Below, piece by piece: positions 21,565-30,520 of a stretch of 64,000 bases of DNA; position 1 is the first letter of the stretch, and the number at the start of each line of letters is the position of its first letter. The stretch is from Nitrospinaceae bacterium (GTDB taxonomy: Bacteria > Nitrospinota > Nitrospinia > Nitrospinales > VA-1), in the NCBI GenBank assembly GCA_029261655.1, contig JAJDAY010000022.1, positions 1 through 64,000 on the forward strand. Reading direction: 5' to 3'. The translations under genes and the position numbers were made by a program. The notes beneath the pieces are model-generated. The model made no database searches, was not told the origin of the DNA, and was given only the letters and a program-made list of their open reading frames with translations.

Positions 21565-21781
21565 TCAAAAAGTTTTAATGTAGCCTGACAGACCGCAACA
21601 AATTTTAAGCCCGTTTTCCCGACTGCTTTGACGATCGTCCTGTTCGCGGGGGCGGCGTTCATTTTTCATTCCAATAATTCAACCCACCTCAACCTCTTAC
21701 GGTTTCTAAGACGGTACTATATGACAATGGACCCATTTATTACTTTATTGCTCAAAGCAAATTTTATGATTGGCACGTGTG

Positions 21782-22930
21782 ATGCTTTATAAAAAAAATA
21801 AGGGCGGTCTTTTTAAACTCCCGATATTTTTTTTATTCATCGTATTTTTACTCCCTGCAAATGCCCAATCATTCGATCCCGACGCCGTTATAATAAAATT
21901 TAAAACCGGTGACGGCGCACACCATACCCGAACAATGAATCAAATCATTGCGGACATCAAAAGTGATAATGATAAACAATCCTACCATTCGATGATGCAA
22001 CTGGACCGATTAAACAAAACGCAGTTGCAATACGCTCGATCAAAATTGCCGCCGGTGGTGGATTTGGAAACTGGAAAAGTGAACTGGACTATTATCAGGG
22101 CTTTAGAAAAAATGAAAACGGTTGGGCGCGACCGTTTATCCCAGGAAATGCTGTCAATTTTAAGTCATGGCAACGAAAGGAATGTATTTCTTGCTGTCCA
22201 AAAAACAAAAATGATACATGGACACAGGGCAAAAGTCATAGGTGAATTGTCCCGCGTATTTAGGGATCAGGGTTATTCAAAAAAGACACGTCAATATGCC
22301 GCTTCTCATTTATTCAAACAAGATACCAAAGCTCATGAGCGTATCCTGAAAGATATTCAGACCTTATATCAGAGTTCAGATAAACAAACGCGCCTGTTTG
22401 CCTTTAAACAAATTCATACGCAAAAAAATGATCCGAATATCAGCGACGCAATGAACGATAAAATCATTGCACTGATAAGAACAGGATTGAATGATGAATA
22501 TTCAATGATCCGGCATACCGCGGCTGGTAAACTTCTATTTGCAGGTGGAAAAGCAGAAGTCTTTGGCTCTCAATTCATGGTTGAAAATATCATGCACGGC
22601 AATGCTCTTTGGGGTAAAAATACAGCCTATGAACGCCTGAACGAATTTTCCAGGGTCATAAGGTTTCGAAAAGATGCGGTTTCGGCGATGGGTTTGTTTA
22701 GAAAATATTTAAAGGATGGCAACTACAAACAAAAAGAATATGCGATCCATGGTTTAACCTTGATGGCCAAATATGCGGCGGGCGCGAAGAATGATTTAAA
22801 ACAAATCATCAACGGGGGCGATGCAAAACTTGCAGGGCAAGCCAAAGACGCGCTTAAATGTTTAGATGAGATTCAATGTGGTATGCATGTTCATGGTCAT
22901 GATGACAAGTGGTACAGCGTGAATCCATGA
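21782..22930 (+). CDS. Secreted helical-repeat protein, unknown
   Basis: A signal peptide (LFKLPIFFLFIVFLLPANA, cleavage after ANA) is followed by about 350 residues of paired helices that resemble HEAT-like repeats: segments such as RTGLNDEYSMIRHTAAGKLL and KYLKDGNYKQKEYAIHGLTL have the length and hydrophobic pattern. The C-terminus is histidine-rich (CGMHVHGHDDK), perhaps metal-binding. I place the start at ATG 21782, which gives a normal signal peptide; GTG 21779 or the TTG at 21770 are alternatives. The ribosome-binding site is weak. No homologue is recognised. Confidence 0.68.
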   Translation: MLYKKNKGGLFKLPIFFLFIVFLLPANAQSFDPDAVIIKFKTGDGAHHTRTMNQIIADIKSDNDKQSYHSMMQLDRLNKTQLQYARSKLPPVVDLETGKVNWTIIRALEKMKTVGRDRLSQEMLSILSHGNERNVFLAVQKTKMIHGHRAKVIGELSRVFRDQGYSKKTRQYAASHLFKQDTKAHERILKDIQTLYQSSDKQTRLFAFKQIHTQKNDPNISDAMNDKIIALIRTGLNDEYSMIRHTAAGKLLFAGGKAEVFGSQFMVENIMHGNALWGKNTAYERLNEFSRVIRFRKDAVSAMGLFRKYLKDGNYKQKEYAIHGLTLMAKYAAGAKNDLKQIINGGDAKLAGQAKDALKCLDEIQCGMHVHGHDDKWYSVNP

Positions 22931-22979
22931 AGCAAAATATTTTTTAAAAAATTCCCCATCTATCAGGATAACCGGCATT

Positions 22980-23447
22980 TCATTTCCCGGCTTTTTTACT
23001 CAGTATTTCATCGACCTTATCCATCAAATCATTTCTTTCCTGGTTGGTCGCGTCGATTCGCCGTTTCAACTGGACGATCTCGGAATCGGGGATATCTTCC
23101 CGCCTGACTTCGTCTTCCAGATGCCAGCACCGGATATTTCTAAGTGACAACTCACTGATCGCCAACCCAAGCTCTTTGATCGCGTCCGAGGGTTTGACGT
23201 TTTTGTTTTCATACATTTTGATTTTTTCATCCCGGATTTTCACCTTCCCCTCCAGAGCGGCGGCAAAAAACCCGTTGATTTCATCCATCAGGTCCCGACT
23301 CTGCTTGAGAACCAGTTCGCGCTTGGCCTGCAATTCATCCCTTTTTGCATCCGAACCGCTTTTCCCCTCCAGCATTTCATCCAGATGCCAGAGTCGCAGA
23401 TTTTTTATTGAAAGTTTATCGACCAGACTTCCCAGTGTTTCCGCCAT
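22980..23447 (-). CDS. DUF4254-like protein with two repeats
   Basis: A cytoplasmic helical protein. Two related units are visible: LSIKNLRLWHLDEMLE...REL...SRDLMDEINGF near residue 10, and LSLRNIRCWHLEDEVRR...LKRRIDATNQERNDLMDKVDEI near 95. The WHLE-D...LKRRID-x-x-NQER pattern recalls the DUF4254 family from memory, whose function I do not know. I use the ATG at 23447 because GGGAGG lies upstream; a longer frame to 23513 would overlap the methyltransferase. It is the last gene of a five-gene minus-strand run. Confidence 0.7.
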   Translation of the reverse strand: MAETLGSLVDKLSIKNLRLWHLDEMLEGKSGSDAKRDELQAKRELVLKQSRDLMDEINGFFAAALEGKVKIRDEKIKMYENKNVKPSDAIKELGLAISELSLRNIRCWHLEDEVRREDIPDSEIVQLKRRIDATNQERNDLMDKVDEILSKKAGK

Positions 23448-23494
23448 GTGATTTTTCTTCCTCCCTATAGTAACGGGGTCTTTGTATTGTGGGG

Positions 23495-24145
23495 TCAGCG
23501 TTTTCGGATGCAATAAATCCCGTCACGAACGGTCAGCAGGACGCATTCGACGCGGGCATCTGTTTTTATCTTTTCATTGAACCGGTGGATGGCCTTGTCG
23601 CTTGCGTCCACCGGGTTCAACACCCTGCCGCTCCACAACACGTTGTCGACCACAATCAGCCCTCCCTGACGAATCATCGGTAGAATCGCCTCGTAATAAT
23701 TCCAATAGTTTTCTTTATCGGCGTCGATAAAGGCCATGTCCAAGGGGCCGGAAACGGTTTTTAAAGATTCCAGAGCGGGGCCTTCGAGCAGAGTGATTTT
23801 TTTGCCGTGTTCACTTTTCCCAAAGAACTTTTTGGCAAACCGGATGGCGACAGGGTCGACATCGCAGGTGATCAATTCCCCGTCATCGGGCAAAGCCTCC
23901 GCCATTGACAGGGACGCATAACCACCGAAGGTGCCGATTTCAAGAATCCTCCTCGCTCCGATCAATTGCGCCAGCATTTTTAAAAATCGCCCTTCGATTC
24001 TGCCGGTCGTCATCTGCGGAATTTCCAGCGTTTCGTAGGTTTCCTTTTCCAGTTGAGCTAACAGGTCGCCTTCGTTCCCACTGTGCTCGTGGGCATAACC
24101 TTCAATGTCTTCATTTATAAAATCCATGCTCACCTGTGGTTTCAA
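23495..24145 (-). CDS. O-methyltransferase, family 3
   Basis: SAM-dependent catechol-type O-methyltransferase. The SAM motif is RRILEIGTFGGYASLSMA near residue 69, the metal-binding segment is MAFIDADKENYWNYYE near 133, and LIVVDNVLWSGRV follows. 216 residues is typical. It lies six bases after the DNA glycosylase gene on the same strand. The substrate is unknown. Confidence 0.92.
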   Translation of the reverse strand: MKPQVSMDFINEDIEGYAHEHSGNEGDLLAQLEKETYETLEIPQMTTGRIEGRFLKMLAQLIGARRILEIGTFGGYASLSMAEALPDDGELITCDVDPVAIRFAKKFFGKSEHGKKITLLEGPALESLKTVSGPLDMAFIDADKENYWNYYEAILPMIRQGGLIVVDNVLWSGRVLNPVDASDKAIHRFNEKIKTDARVECVLLTVRDGIYCIRKR

Positions 24146-24151
24146 TGATTC

Positions 24152-24784
24152 CTAATAAGCGACAATATTCTCGTCGATTTTTCGCCACCCGTACCAGGTG
24201 GCGACCGTTTCATACGGATGCCATTTCTTACCCAGCGAACGAATTTTTTTTATCGTTGGCCGGTTCTTCATACCATACATTTTTTGGATGGCGATTTGCA
24301 GTCCTAAATCCGCAACCGGCAAAACGTCCATCCGGTTAAGAGAAAAAATCAGGAACATCTCCGCCGTCCACGGGCCAATCCCGTAAACACGGGTCAATTG
24401 CTCGATGACTTCTTCGTTACTAAGATAAGGCAAACGATGCGGACGGATCGATTTCTCGGCAAAATGTTTTCCAAGGTCTTTCAGATAGGCAATTTTTTGC
24501 CGCGATAATCCAGCTCCCCTTAAAGCAGGTTCGGGCAATTTCCATACGCTCTCCGGGTTGGGAGCGTGACCGTCAAACAACTGCCAGAATCGGGCCGTGA
24601 TGGATTCCGCCGCTTTGATGGATATTTGCTGGGAAATAATGGCTTTGCACAGCACTTGAAAATATTTCCGGTTTTTCTTTAATTGAAACGGCCCGATTTC
24701 GCGAATCACCCGAGCCATCACAAGATCGCACCGGTCAAAATGCTCCAAAATCTTTCGTCTACTGGGGAGGTTTGTTTTTGACAC
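24152..24784 (-). CDS. DNA-3-methyladenine glycosylase II-like (HhH-GPD)
   Basis: Base-excision repair enzyme that removes alkylated purines. The helix-hairpin-helix is LTRVYGIGPWTAEMFLIF near residue 130, and the catalytic aspartate follows in VLPVADLGLQ near 158. The N-terminal CKAIISQQISIKAA helix is typical. The start is GTG with a weak ribosome-binding site; a later ATG would remove conserved sequence. AlkA-type function is inferred from motifs. Confidence 0.9.
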   Translation of the reverse strand: MSKTNLPSRRKILEHFDRCDLVMARVIREIGPFQLKKNRKYFQVLCKAIISQQISIKAAESITARFWQLFDGHAPNPESVWKLPEPALRGAGLSRQKIAYLKDLGKHFAEKSIRPHRLPYLSNEEVIEQLTRVYGIGPWTAEMFLIFSLNRMDVLPVADLGLQIAIQKMYGMKNRPTIKKIRSLGKKWHPYETVATWYGWRKIDENIVAY

Positions 24785-24811
24785 CGTCTTTTTGATTTCG
24801 TCTGACGCCGG

Positions 24812-25618
24812 TCACCAGTCGACCTGTAAAGCGCTCAACTGCTGTAAGTGAGGCGAAGCTTTGAGCATCGCTTTAGCGTCCTCGCTCAAGTGACTGCCAT
24901 ACATGTCCAGGGTTTTCAAATTGGAAAGCGCTTTACAATCGGCAAGTATTTCCGCCGCTTCATCATTCAAGCCATTATGGGCGAGCGATAACAACCTGAC
25001 ATTGGAAAGCGCGTCTCCCTCACAGAGATACTGCAGGCCCTCGACCCCCAACCGGGTTTTGGCCAGATAAAGTTCTTTAAGGTTTTTCATACCGTCCGCC
25101 TGAGCAATCGCCTCGGCTCCCCTCGGCCCCACAGGATTCCCTTTCAAATAAAGAACTTCGACTCCAGCCAGTGTTTTAGAGTCCGCTAAAGCTTTAATGC
25201 CCTCCCACCCAATGGAATTCCACTGGAGGTAAAGCGTTTTGAGGCGTTTCCAGTTGGGCGATTCCGCAAGAACCCTGGCGCCCCGGTCGGTGATTTTATT
25301 GTACCCCAATGACAAAGACGCCAGTTTAAACAAACAAGGAGACGTGGAAAGAACGGTGGCCCCAGCATCCCCCAGATAGTTTTTATCCAATTGCAAAACC
25401 TTGACTTTGCCTATTCTGGCATATCCCATCAGGTCTTCCAGCTCTTCGAGAATAAGATCTTTGTCATTCAAGTCGAGTTTGAACTTGGGTTCTTCACTTT
25501 CCTCCGCGTCGGTAAAGATATCGGCTTCTTTAAGCACCATGGCCGTATCATCGTCCGGCTCATCGGCTATCAGCGACATATTGTTATGGATCAGACTCTC
25601 GAATAATGGGCTCAACAT
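24812..25618 (-). CDS. Leucine-rich repeat protein, RNI-like
   Basis: A cytoplasmic protein with an acidic N-terminal region (about 1-70) and then seven or so LRR units of the ribonuclease-inhibitor type, for example LASLSLGYNKITDRGARVLA, LKTLYLQWNSIGWEGIKALA and VRLLSLAHNGLNDEAAEILA. Such solenoids bind other proteins; the partner is unknown. The ATG at 25618 is one base beyond the kinase stop (TGAAATG), so translation is probably coupled to aroK. Two related LRR genes lie at 26904 and 27579. Confidence 0.85.
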   Translation of the reverse strand: MLSPLFESLIHNNMSLIADEPDDDTAMVLKEADIFTDAEESEEPKFKLDLNDKDLILEELEDLMGYARIGKVKVLQLDKNYLGDAGATVLSTSPCLFKLASLSLGYNKITDRGARVLAESPNWKRLKTLYLQWNSIGWEGIKALADSKTLAGVEVLYLKGNPVGPRGAEAIAQADGMKNLKELYLAKTRLGVEGLQYLCEGDALSNVRLLSLAHNGLNDEAAEILADCKALSNLKTLDMYGSHLSEDAKAMLKASPHLQQLSALQVDW

Positions 25619-25619
25619 T

Positions 25620-26141
25620 TCATATCCATTTTTTCTTTTTGAAAAACTCAATGATTTCCATAGCGGTTGCCATCGCTTTTTTAGAGGTCGTGTCACAGAT
25701 CAGGTCTGCGGCGGCCTGATATTTCGGTTCTCGTTCCTCGATGATTAATTTTTGTTCTTCTTCAAAAGACAAACCTTCCTTGAGAGGGGGACGGTTCGCG
25801 TCGTTCTTAATCCGTTTGAGAAGAGTTTTAAAATCGGCCCGCAAAACAACTGCCCGGCCCTGACTTTTCAAACACGCAATATTTTGATCGTCGAGGACAA
25901 CGCCGCCGCCGCAATCGATCACAACCTCCCGCTCCCTGGCGGATACTTCGCGAACGATTCGGGATTCGATCTCCCTGAACTTCGGCCAGCCCTGGTTTTG
26001 CACAATTTTTGGTATGGGCAATCCCGCCGACTTGACAATTTCTTTATCCACAGAAATCAGTTTTCTTTTGAGTTTTTGAGCCAAAATTCTCGAGATGACA
26101 GATTTCCCTGTTCCCCGGTATCCCAGCATTATAATATTCAT
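25620..26141 (-). CDS. aroK: Shikimate kinase
   Basis: Phosphorylates shikimate in the chorismate pathway. The P-loop is MLGYRGTGKS at residues 5-14, the substrate-binding aspartate lies in SVDKEI near 32, the arginine in FREIESRIVREV near 58, and the DCGGGVV motif near 80. The 173 residues are normal. I use the ATG at 26141, preceded by AGGGAAG, because upstream residues do not belong to the family. It is the first gene of the five-gene minus-strand run. Confidence 0.9.
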   Translation of the reverse strand: MNIIMLGYRGTGKSVISRILAQKLKRKLISVDKEIVKSAGLPIPKIVQNQGWPKFREIESRIVREVSAREREVVIDCGGGVVLDDQNIACLKSQGRAVVLRADFKTLLKRIKNDANRPPLKEGLSFEEEQKLIIEEREPKYQAAADLICDTTSKKAMATAMEIIEFFKKKKWI

Positions 26142-26342
26142 AAAAAGAAACTTCCCTGAACCCATAAAAAAATTGCCGAATCGAATATAATAGAGACTCA
26201 TCAGTAGGAACCTACCGTCTATATTGCTTCAAATGGACGCACTGATTTTCAGCAGGTTAGAATATAAAGTTACGGGATGCAAACGAAACATGGCCCGATT
26301 TCGGGTAAATTTGTATGGGTAAAATCCGGTGAAGGTGGGTTA

Positions 26343-26351
26343 TGCTATAAT
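26343..26351 (+). promoter_or_regulatory. Extended -10 promoter of the Sel1/Hcp-like gene
   Basis: TGCTATAAT is a perfect extended -10 (TGnTATAAT). No recognisable -35 lies 17 bases upstream, as expected for this class. The start would be about 65 bases before the GTG. Confidence 0.5.
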
Positions 26352-26421
26352 TCAGATCAATCATTAAGACTATGATTTTGCCTCTGCACCACCTCGAACC
26401 CTTTCCTGAAAGGATCGTATT

Positions 26422-26889
26422 GTGAAAAAACTATTTACTCTGATGACATTGGCAGTCGGAATATTGTTCATTTGCTCGAATGCTGTTTGGGCTGAAGACG
26501 CTCCCGAAACAAAGGCGCTAAAAGAATCCTGTGAAAAGGGCAATGGACGAAACTGCTATAAAATTGGCGAAAGATACCGGACCGTGGAATTAGACAATAA
26601 GAGTGCTACCCCTTATTATGAGAAAGCCTGTGCAGACAATTACCTGGCAGGATGCAACGCCGCTGGCATATTGACTCAGATGACGGGAAAACAATACAGC
26701 CCGCAATGGAAAAAGGCGGCAGGATTTTTTACCAAAGGGTGCGATGCCGAAGATCACGTTGCCTGCTCCAATCTGGGCCAGTTAAAGTATAAGGAAGGCC
26801 GGCAATCAGCGGCTAAAAAATATTGGAAAAAAGCCTGTGATCTGGGAAATCAGGTGGCGTGCAGCAATTATGAAAGAATCATCCGGTAA
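26422..26889 (+). CDS. Secreted Sel1-repeat, cysteine-rich (Hcp-like) protein
   Basis: A signal peptide ending AVWA (residue 24) is followed by four Sel1-type helical repeats. Each contains a cysteine pair spaced C-x7-C (CEKGNGRNC, CADNYLAGC, CDAEDHVAC, CDLGNQVAC), the disulfide pattern of Helicobacter cysteine-rich proteins. A periplasmic or secreted protein-interaction role is likely. The start is GTG, after GAAAGGATC. An LRR gene follows by 14 bases. Confidence 0.85.
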   Translation: MKKLFTLMTLAVGILFICSNAVWAEDAPETKALKESCEKGNGRNCYKIGERYRTVELDNKSATPYYEKACADNYLAGCNAAGILTQMTGKQYSPQWKKAAGFFTKGCDAEDHVACSNLGQLKYKEGRQSAAKKYWKKACDLGNQVACSNYERIIR

Positions 26890-26903
26890 CTGACTGGACC
26901 ACT

Positions 26904-27566
26904 ATGAAGAAACCACAAACAATTGACTGGGAATCCCTGGTCAATGATGGAGAAAATTATGGTGACACGACAGGAAAACTTTCTCCTGAAGAAAAAATCA
27001 TTTTTGAAGCCATCAAGGACAACACCGTCCTGAAAATCCAGGACAGCTTTCTATTCACCCAGAAAGGTCCGGCCACAGAGGATCACGGAATAAAATTAGC
27101 CACCCTGATCGCAAATTTTGAAGCGATTAAAAAGATCAAAACTTTGATTTTGACCCACAATCACCTCGGTCCCGAAGGGGCCAGGATATTGACCGAGTCC
27201 GCCTTCCTTCCCAAAGTGACTTACCTGCACCTCGGTTCCAACCATCTGGGTAATGAAGGAATAAAATTTATCGCCCAGTCGGAAAAATTTACCGAAGTAA
27301 AATTATTGAATGTGGAATGCAATGGCATCACCGCGGAAGGTGCTATTGCGCTTGCCCAGTCCCCTGTGTTTTCAAACCTGACCTCTCTCAATATGGTGGA
27401 CAATCGGATAGGAGACGAAGGCGCGATGGCGATCGCCAATTCGGACACACTGGCAAACCTGACCTATCTTCACCTGGGGGGCAACCGGATAAAATCCGAT
27501 GAAGCAAAACGGGCATTGAAAGAATCTAAAAAACTCACACAACTGGAAACTTTAAAAGTTTTTTAA
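26904..27566 (+). CDS. Leucine-rich repeat protein, RNI-like
   Basis: A 220-residue cytoplasmic protein. After about 70 residues of N-terminal sequence it has five LRR units: IKTLILTHNHLGPEGARILT, VTYLHLGSNHLGNEGIKFIA, VKLLNVECNGITAEGAIALA, LTSLNMVDNRIGDEGAMAIA and LTYLHLGGNRIKSDEAKRAL. It probably shares the transcript of the Sel1-like gene. It converges on a third LRR gene, whose stop is 13 bases away, which suggests local duplication. Confidence 0.85.
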   Translation: MKKPQTIDWESLVNDGENYGDTTGKLSPEEKIIFEAIKDNTVLKIQDSFLFTQKGPATEDHGIKLATLIANFEAIKKIKTLILTHNHLGPEGARILTESAFLPKVTYLHLGSNHLGNEGIKFIAQSEKFTEVKLLNVECNGITAEGAIALAQSPVFSNLTSLNMVDNRIGDEGAMAIANSDTLANLTYLHLGGNRIKSDEAKRALKESKKLTQLETLKVF

Positions 27567-27578
27567 CCCCTCCCCGAC

Positions 27579-28514
27579 TCAAGGATCTTCCGGGCGGAGC
27601 AGTTCCGGGCGCGAATAATTGACCAGGTCCGGTGTGGTTTCAACCCCTTCTCTCAGCATCAGGACTTTTAGACTTTTTAGAGTTTTGGTTTCCGTAATTG
27701 CCTGGGCTCCGTCGTTGCCAAAAGCGTTTCGCCCAATGTAAAGATGGGTCAGGTTGGTGAGGGTGGTGGATTCCGCAATGGCCTTTGCCCCCTCGTCGCC
27801 GATCAAATTCTGCGACAGCCTGAGCACGCGCAGCGAAGACAGTTTTGAAGTCGAGGCTAGAACTTTAATGTCGTCATCCTTCAATTTATTGGCGGACAGG
27901 TTCAGTTCCTCCAACCGCTCGATCACGCGCCCTTTTACAAACTCGTTAATGCCCTCGCCGTCAATATAGCCCCGCTCCAGTTCAAGTTTTTTGAGGCTGG
28001 ACATTTGCTCCGTTTCCCCAAGCGCCTTAACCGTTGCATTGCCTATTTCATTCCACCCCACATCCAGGTGTTCCAGCGCATTGAAGTTTGAAGATTTGAC
28101 GAACTCAGAAACAGACGCGTCGGTCAGTTTATTATCCGACAGGACCAGCGCCTTGAGATTTTTTAACACGACCGTCGAAGCACCCGCCACATCCAGTAAT
28201 CCCTGATCGGTGATGTAGTTGACGCCAAGATACAGTGCTTCCAGGCCGACCAGTTTTTCAGACTCGAATAAGACCTTCAAACCCTCATCCGTGACCTGAT
28301 TATCGGACAAGTCCAGGGTTTTTACCGCTTTCATCTGGTCCGACCCGGAAATGATTCGCATCTCATCAATCGCCAGATACTTTCCCGTCAACTTTAAAAC
28401 GGCCGGATCATTCTGAAGGCAAGCCCCAATGGTTTCTTCCATCTTGCGGGTTTTTTCCTCAAATGTGGGCTCGTCACTACTGTACTCAGCGTCTCCACCG
28501 CGAATAATAGCCAT
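27579..28514 (-). CDS. Leucine-rich repeat protein, RNI-like
   Basis: A 311-residue cytoplasmic protein with about eight LRR units, for example VKTLDLSDNQVTDEGLKVLF, LEALYLGVNYITDQGLLDVA, LRVLRLSQNLIGDEGAKAIA and LTHLYIGRNAFGNDGAQAIT. The spacing and IGDEGA motif match the two other LRR proteins of the window. CAGGAG precedes the ATG at 28514. The function is unknown. Confidence 0.86.
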   Translation of the reverse strand: MAIIRGGDAEYSSDEPTFEEKTRKMEETIGACLQNDPAVLKLTGKYLAIDEMRIISGSDQMKAVKTLDLSDNQVTDEGLKVLFESEKLVGLEALYLGVNYITDQGLLDVAGASTVVLKNLKALVLSDNKLTDASVSEFVKSSNFNALEHLDVGWNEIGNATVKALGETEQMSSLKKLELERGYIDGEGINEFVKGRVIERLEELNLSANKLKDDDIKVLASTSKLSSLRVLRLSQNLIGDEGAKAIAESTTLTNLTHLYIGRNAFGNDGAQAITETKTLKSLKVLMLREGVETTPDLVNYSRPELLRPEDP

Positions 28515-28804
28515 CAACCGCTCCTGAAAAATTTATCTTATAAAACCCCCTCCTTTCAAAAAGGGAGTTTACGCTACCACAACGGGTCTGCATTTTTGCC
28601 CAATTGGACCCATATTTTCAAATAATTGAAAGAAGCGCCGGACTTTTGACGGCATCAACCTATCGCCAATTTGAATCAAAATTAACAAAAATTAATCGGG
28701 AATTAACAGGTTTTTAATTTTTATTTTTTTACAATGTTTCATCTTTTCAGTGCATAAAGCAACTGAAAAACCATTCAACGCAGGGCTAAAGGGAGACATT
28801 CGCT

Positions 28805-29068
28805 ATGGTCATGTTTAAAACTCTGGATATTCGAGGCCTTTCATTTTTCAATGCCTTTCAGGAAACGTCCAAAGCTTTTTCCGATATCAAAATAAACGGC
28901 GCCCTGGAAATCATCCTGGATCGCCAGAAAAACTTTACCGCCGCTTTTAAAACCTGGGCTAAATCCAAAGGCTATAAAATATCCGACATAGACGACGACC
29001 ATCGCATGATCCGTCTATTCATAAAAAAGCAAAAACCACTTGTAAAAAAGCGCAATAACCTGTTGTAA
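28805..29068 (+). CDS. TusA-like small protein lacking the N-terminal cysteine
   Basis: An 87-residue protein. The second half (ALEIILDRQKNFTAAFKTWAKSKGYKI, then a beta strand MIRLFIKK) follows the beta-alpha-beta pattern of TusA/SirA sulfur-carrier proteins. The CP-x-P motif that carries the active cysteine in true TusA is absent from the N-terminus, and there is no cysteine at all, so sulfur transfer is unlikely. GGGAG lies upstream. The assignment is by pattern only. Confidence 0.5.
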   Translation: MVMFKTLDIRGLSFFNAFQETSKAFSDIKINGALEIILDRQKNFTAAFKTWAKSKGYKISDIDDDHRMIRLFIKKQKPLVKKRNNLL

Positions 29069-29119
29069 AAAAGTGACCGGGGAGCACTCTATTTCAAACC
29101 CTGAAAAAGAGGCCGACCC

Positions 29120-29920
29120 TCAATCATTTTTGGGAAGGGAATCTGTGGGGCCCCGGTTCCTGTTTTTTTCATAAATAATTCTCAATCCTTCCAGGGTGAG
29201 GAAAGGATCAATAACGTCTATGGATTCGGTTTGTGACGCGATCCATTCGACAATCCCTCCTGTCGCAATCACCTTGGCCTTTTTCCCCAGTTCCTCACGA
29301 AATTTACCCACAATGGCGTCAATCATGCCGACGAATCCGTGCACCGCTCCCGATTGAATACTTTCAATGGTGGACCGTCCAATCACCTGATCGGGAACGA
29401 CCAGTTCCACTCGGGGAAGTTTGGCCGCGTTGTTGAACAGAGCTTCCATCGAAATCTGCACGCCGGGGAAAATAACGCCGCCCAGGTATTGCCCTTTTTG
29501 CGATACCGCGTCAAACGTAGTGGCTGTTCCGAAATCAACGATGATGATCGGCCCCCCATACTTTTCGTGAGCGGCGACGGAATTGACAATCCGGTCCGCG
29601 CCCACTTCAGCCGGGTTGCGGTACATGATCGAAATTCCCGTTTTAATACCCGGTCCCACAATAAGGGGTTCACAATCAAAATACTTTCGCGCCATTTCTT
29701 TCAAAATGGGAACCAACGGGGGCACGACGCAGGCGATCACAATGTCGTCTATGGTTTCCGTACCCACCTTGTTGAGAACAATGAATTCTTTAATCAGGAC
29801 CCAGTATTCATCTGCGGTTCGATTCCATTCCGTACGAATCCGCCAGTGGGTCAATAATTTTTCATCGGAAAACAACCCGATCACGTTGTGGGAATTTCCA
29901 ATATCAATCACGAGAACCAT
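29120..29920 (-). CDS. coaX: Type III pantothenate kinase
   Basis: First committed step of coenzyme A synthesis. The phosphate-binding DIGNSHNVIGLF lies at residues 5-16, GADRIVNSVAA near 101, the catalytic DFGTATTFDAV near 126, and GGVIFPGVQISMEALF near 144. 266 residues is normal. GGAG before the ATG is clear. The gene stands alone and converges on the TusA-like gene. Confidence 0.95.
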   Translation of the reverse strand: MVLVIDIGNSHNVIGLFSDEKLLTHWRIRTEWNRTADEYWVLIKEFIVLNKVGTETIDDIVIACVVPPLVPILKEMARKYFDCEPLIVGPGIKTGISIMYRNPAEVGADRIVNSVAAHEKYGGPIIIVDFGTATTFDAVSQKGQYLGGVIFPGVQISMEALFNNAAKLPRVELVVPDQVIGRSTIESIQSGAVHGFVGMIDAIVGKFREELGKKAKVIATGGIVEWIASQTESIDVIDPFLTLEGLRIIYEKNRNRGPTDSLPKND

Positions 29921-30208
29921 ATTCGCTCCGTTAATACCTCTCTATTGCTCGCAGGTCGGTCAGGACCCGTTTCGGTAGCAAAACCCAAAATATCAAACCT
30001 CCATCGGGTTGACAACGGGGAAACGCCAAAACACGGTAAATATCGGAATAAACCGCACAGGCATTCGAGCAGGGATTATTTCCCTGTATCCTCATAATGA
30101 AATCGACTGGGGTTAAAGGTGATACAATATGAAAACGAAAAGGGACTGAAAGCCATTTTCACACTAAAGTATCCAAAAAAAATCAACCTGCTTTTTTAAA
30201 GGTAACTC

Positions 30209-30433
30209 ATGGTGGAAGATCAATTTCATATTGAAATGGAAAGCATAGAGAATTTTTTAATCGAAAAATCGGCGGACAACTCCTTTTGGGAAGAAGTCAG
30301 TAATGAAGATATATTCAACAAAGTTCTCGCCGGACTTTCGACAGGAAAAATAAAAACATTTCTAGGCGTCGTGCGTAACGGTGGGGCCTTTAAGCTGGGC
30401 GATTATTTTTACCGCATCAAAGCAACCGCCTGA
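30209..30433 (+). CDS. Small unknown protein
   Basis: A 74-residue protein with an acidic helical N-terminus and a C-terminal GGAFKLGDYFYRIKA segment that looks like a beta hairpin. No family is recognised. An AAAGG ribosome-binding site precedes the ATG by about seven bases. It is isolated between two unrelated genes. Confidence 0.5.
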   Translation: MVEDQFHIEMESIENFLIEKSADNSFWEEVSNEDIFNKVLAGLSTGKIKTFLGVVRNGGAFKLGDYFYRIKATA

Positions 30434-30520
30434 CACCGAACCCAATAGTAATGCGGGTGGGGTTTGTGGCTGGCCAAATTGTCCTTCATGCTTTGGTCTC
30501 ACCCAAACGTTTTCTCCCCT

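Noticed and set aside
21771-21785. A TTGGCACG-N4-ATGC sequence with exact GG-N10-GC spacing, like a sigma-54 promoter
   Set aside because: It overlaps the only sensible start codon of the gene at 21782, and the -12 element differs (ATGC rather than TTGC), so it is probably chance.
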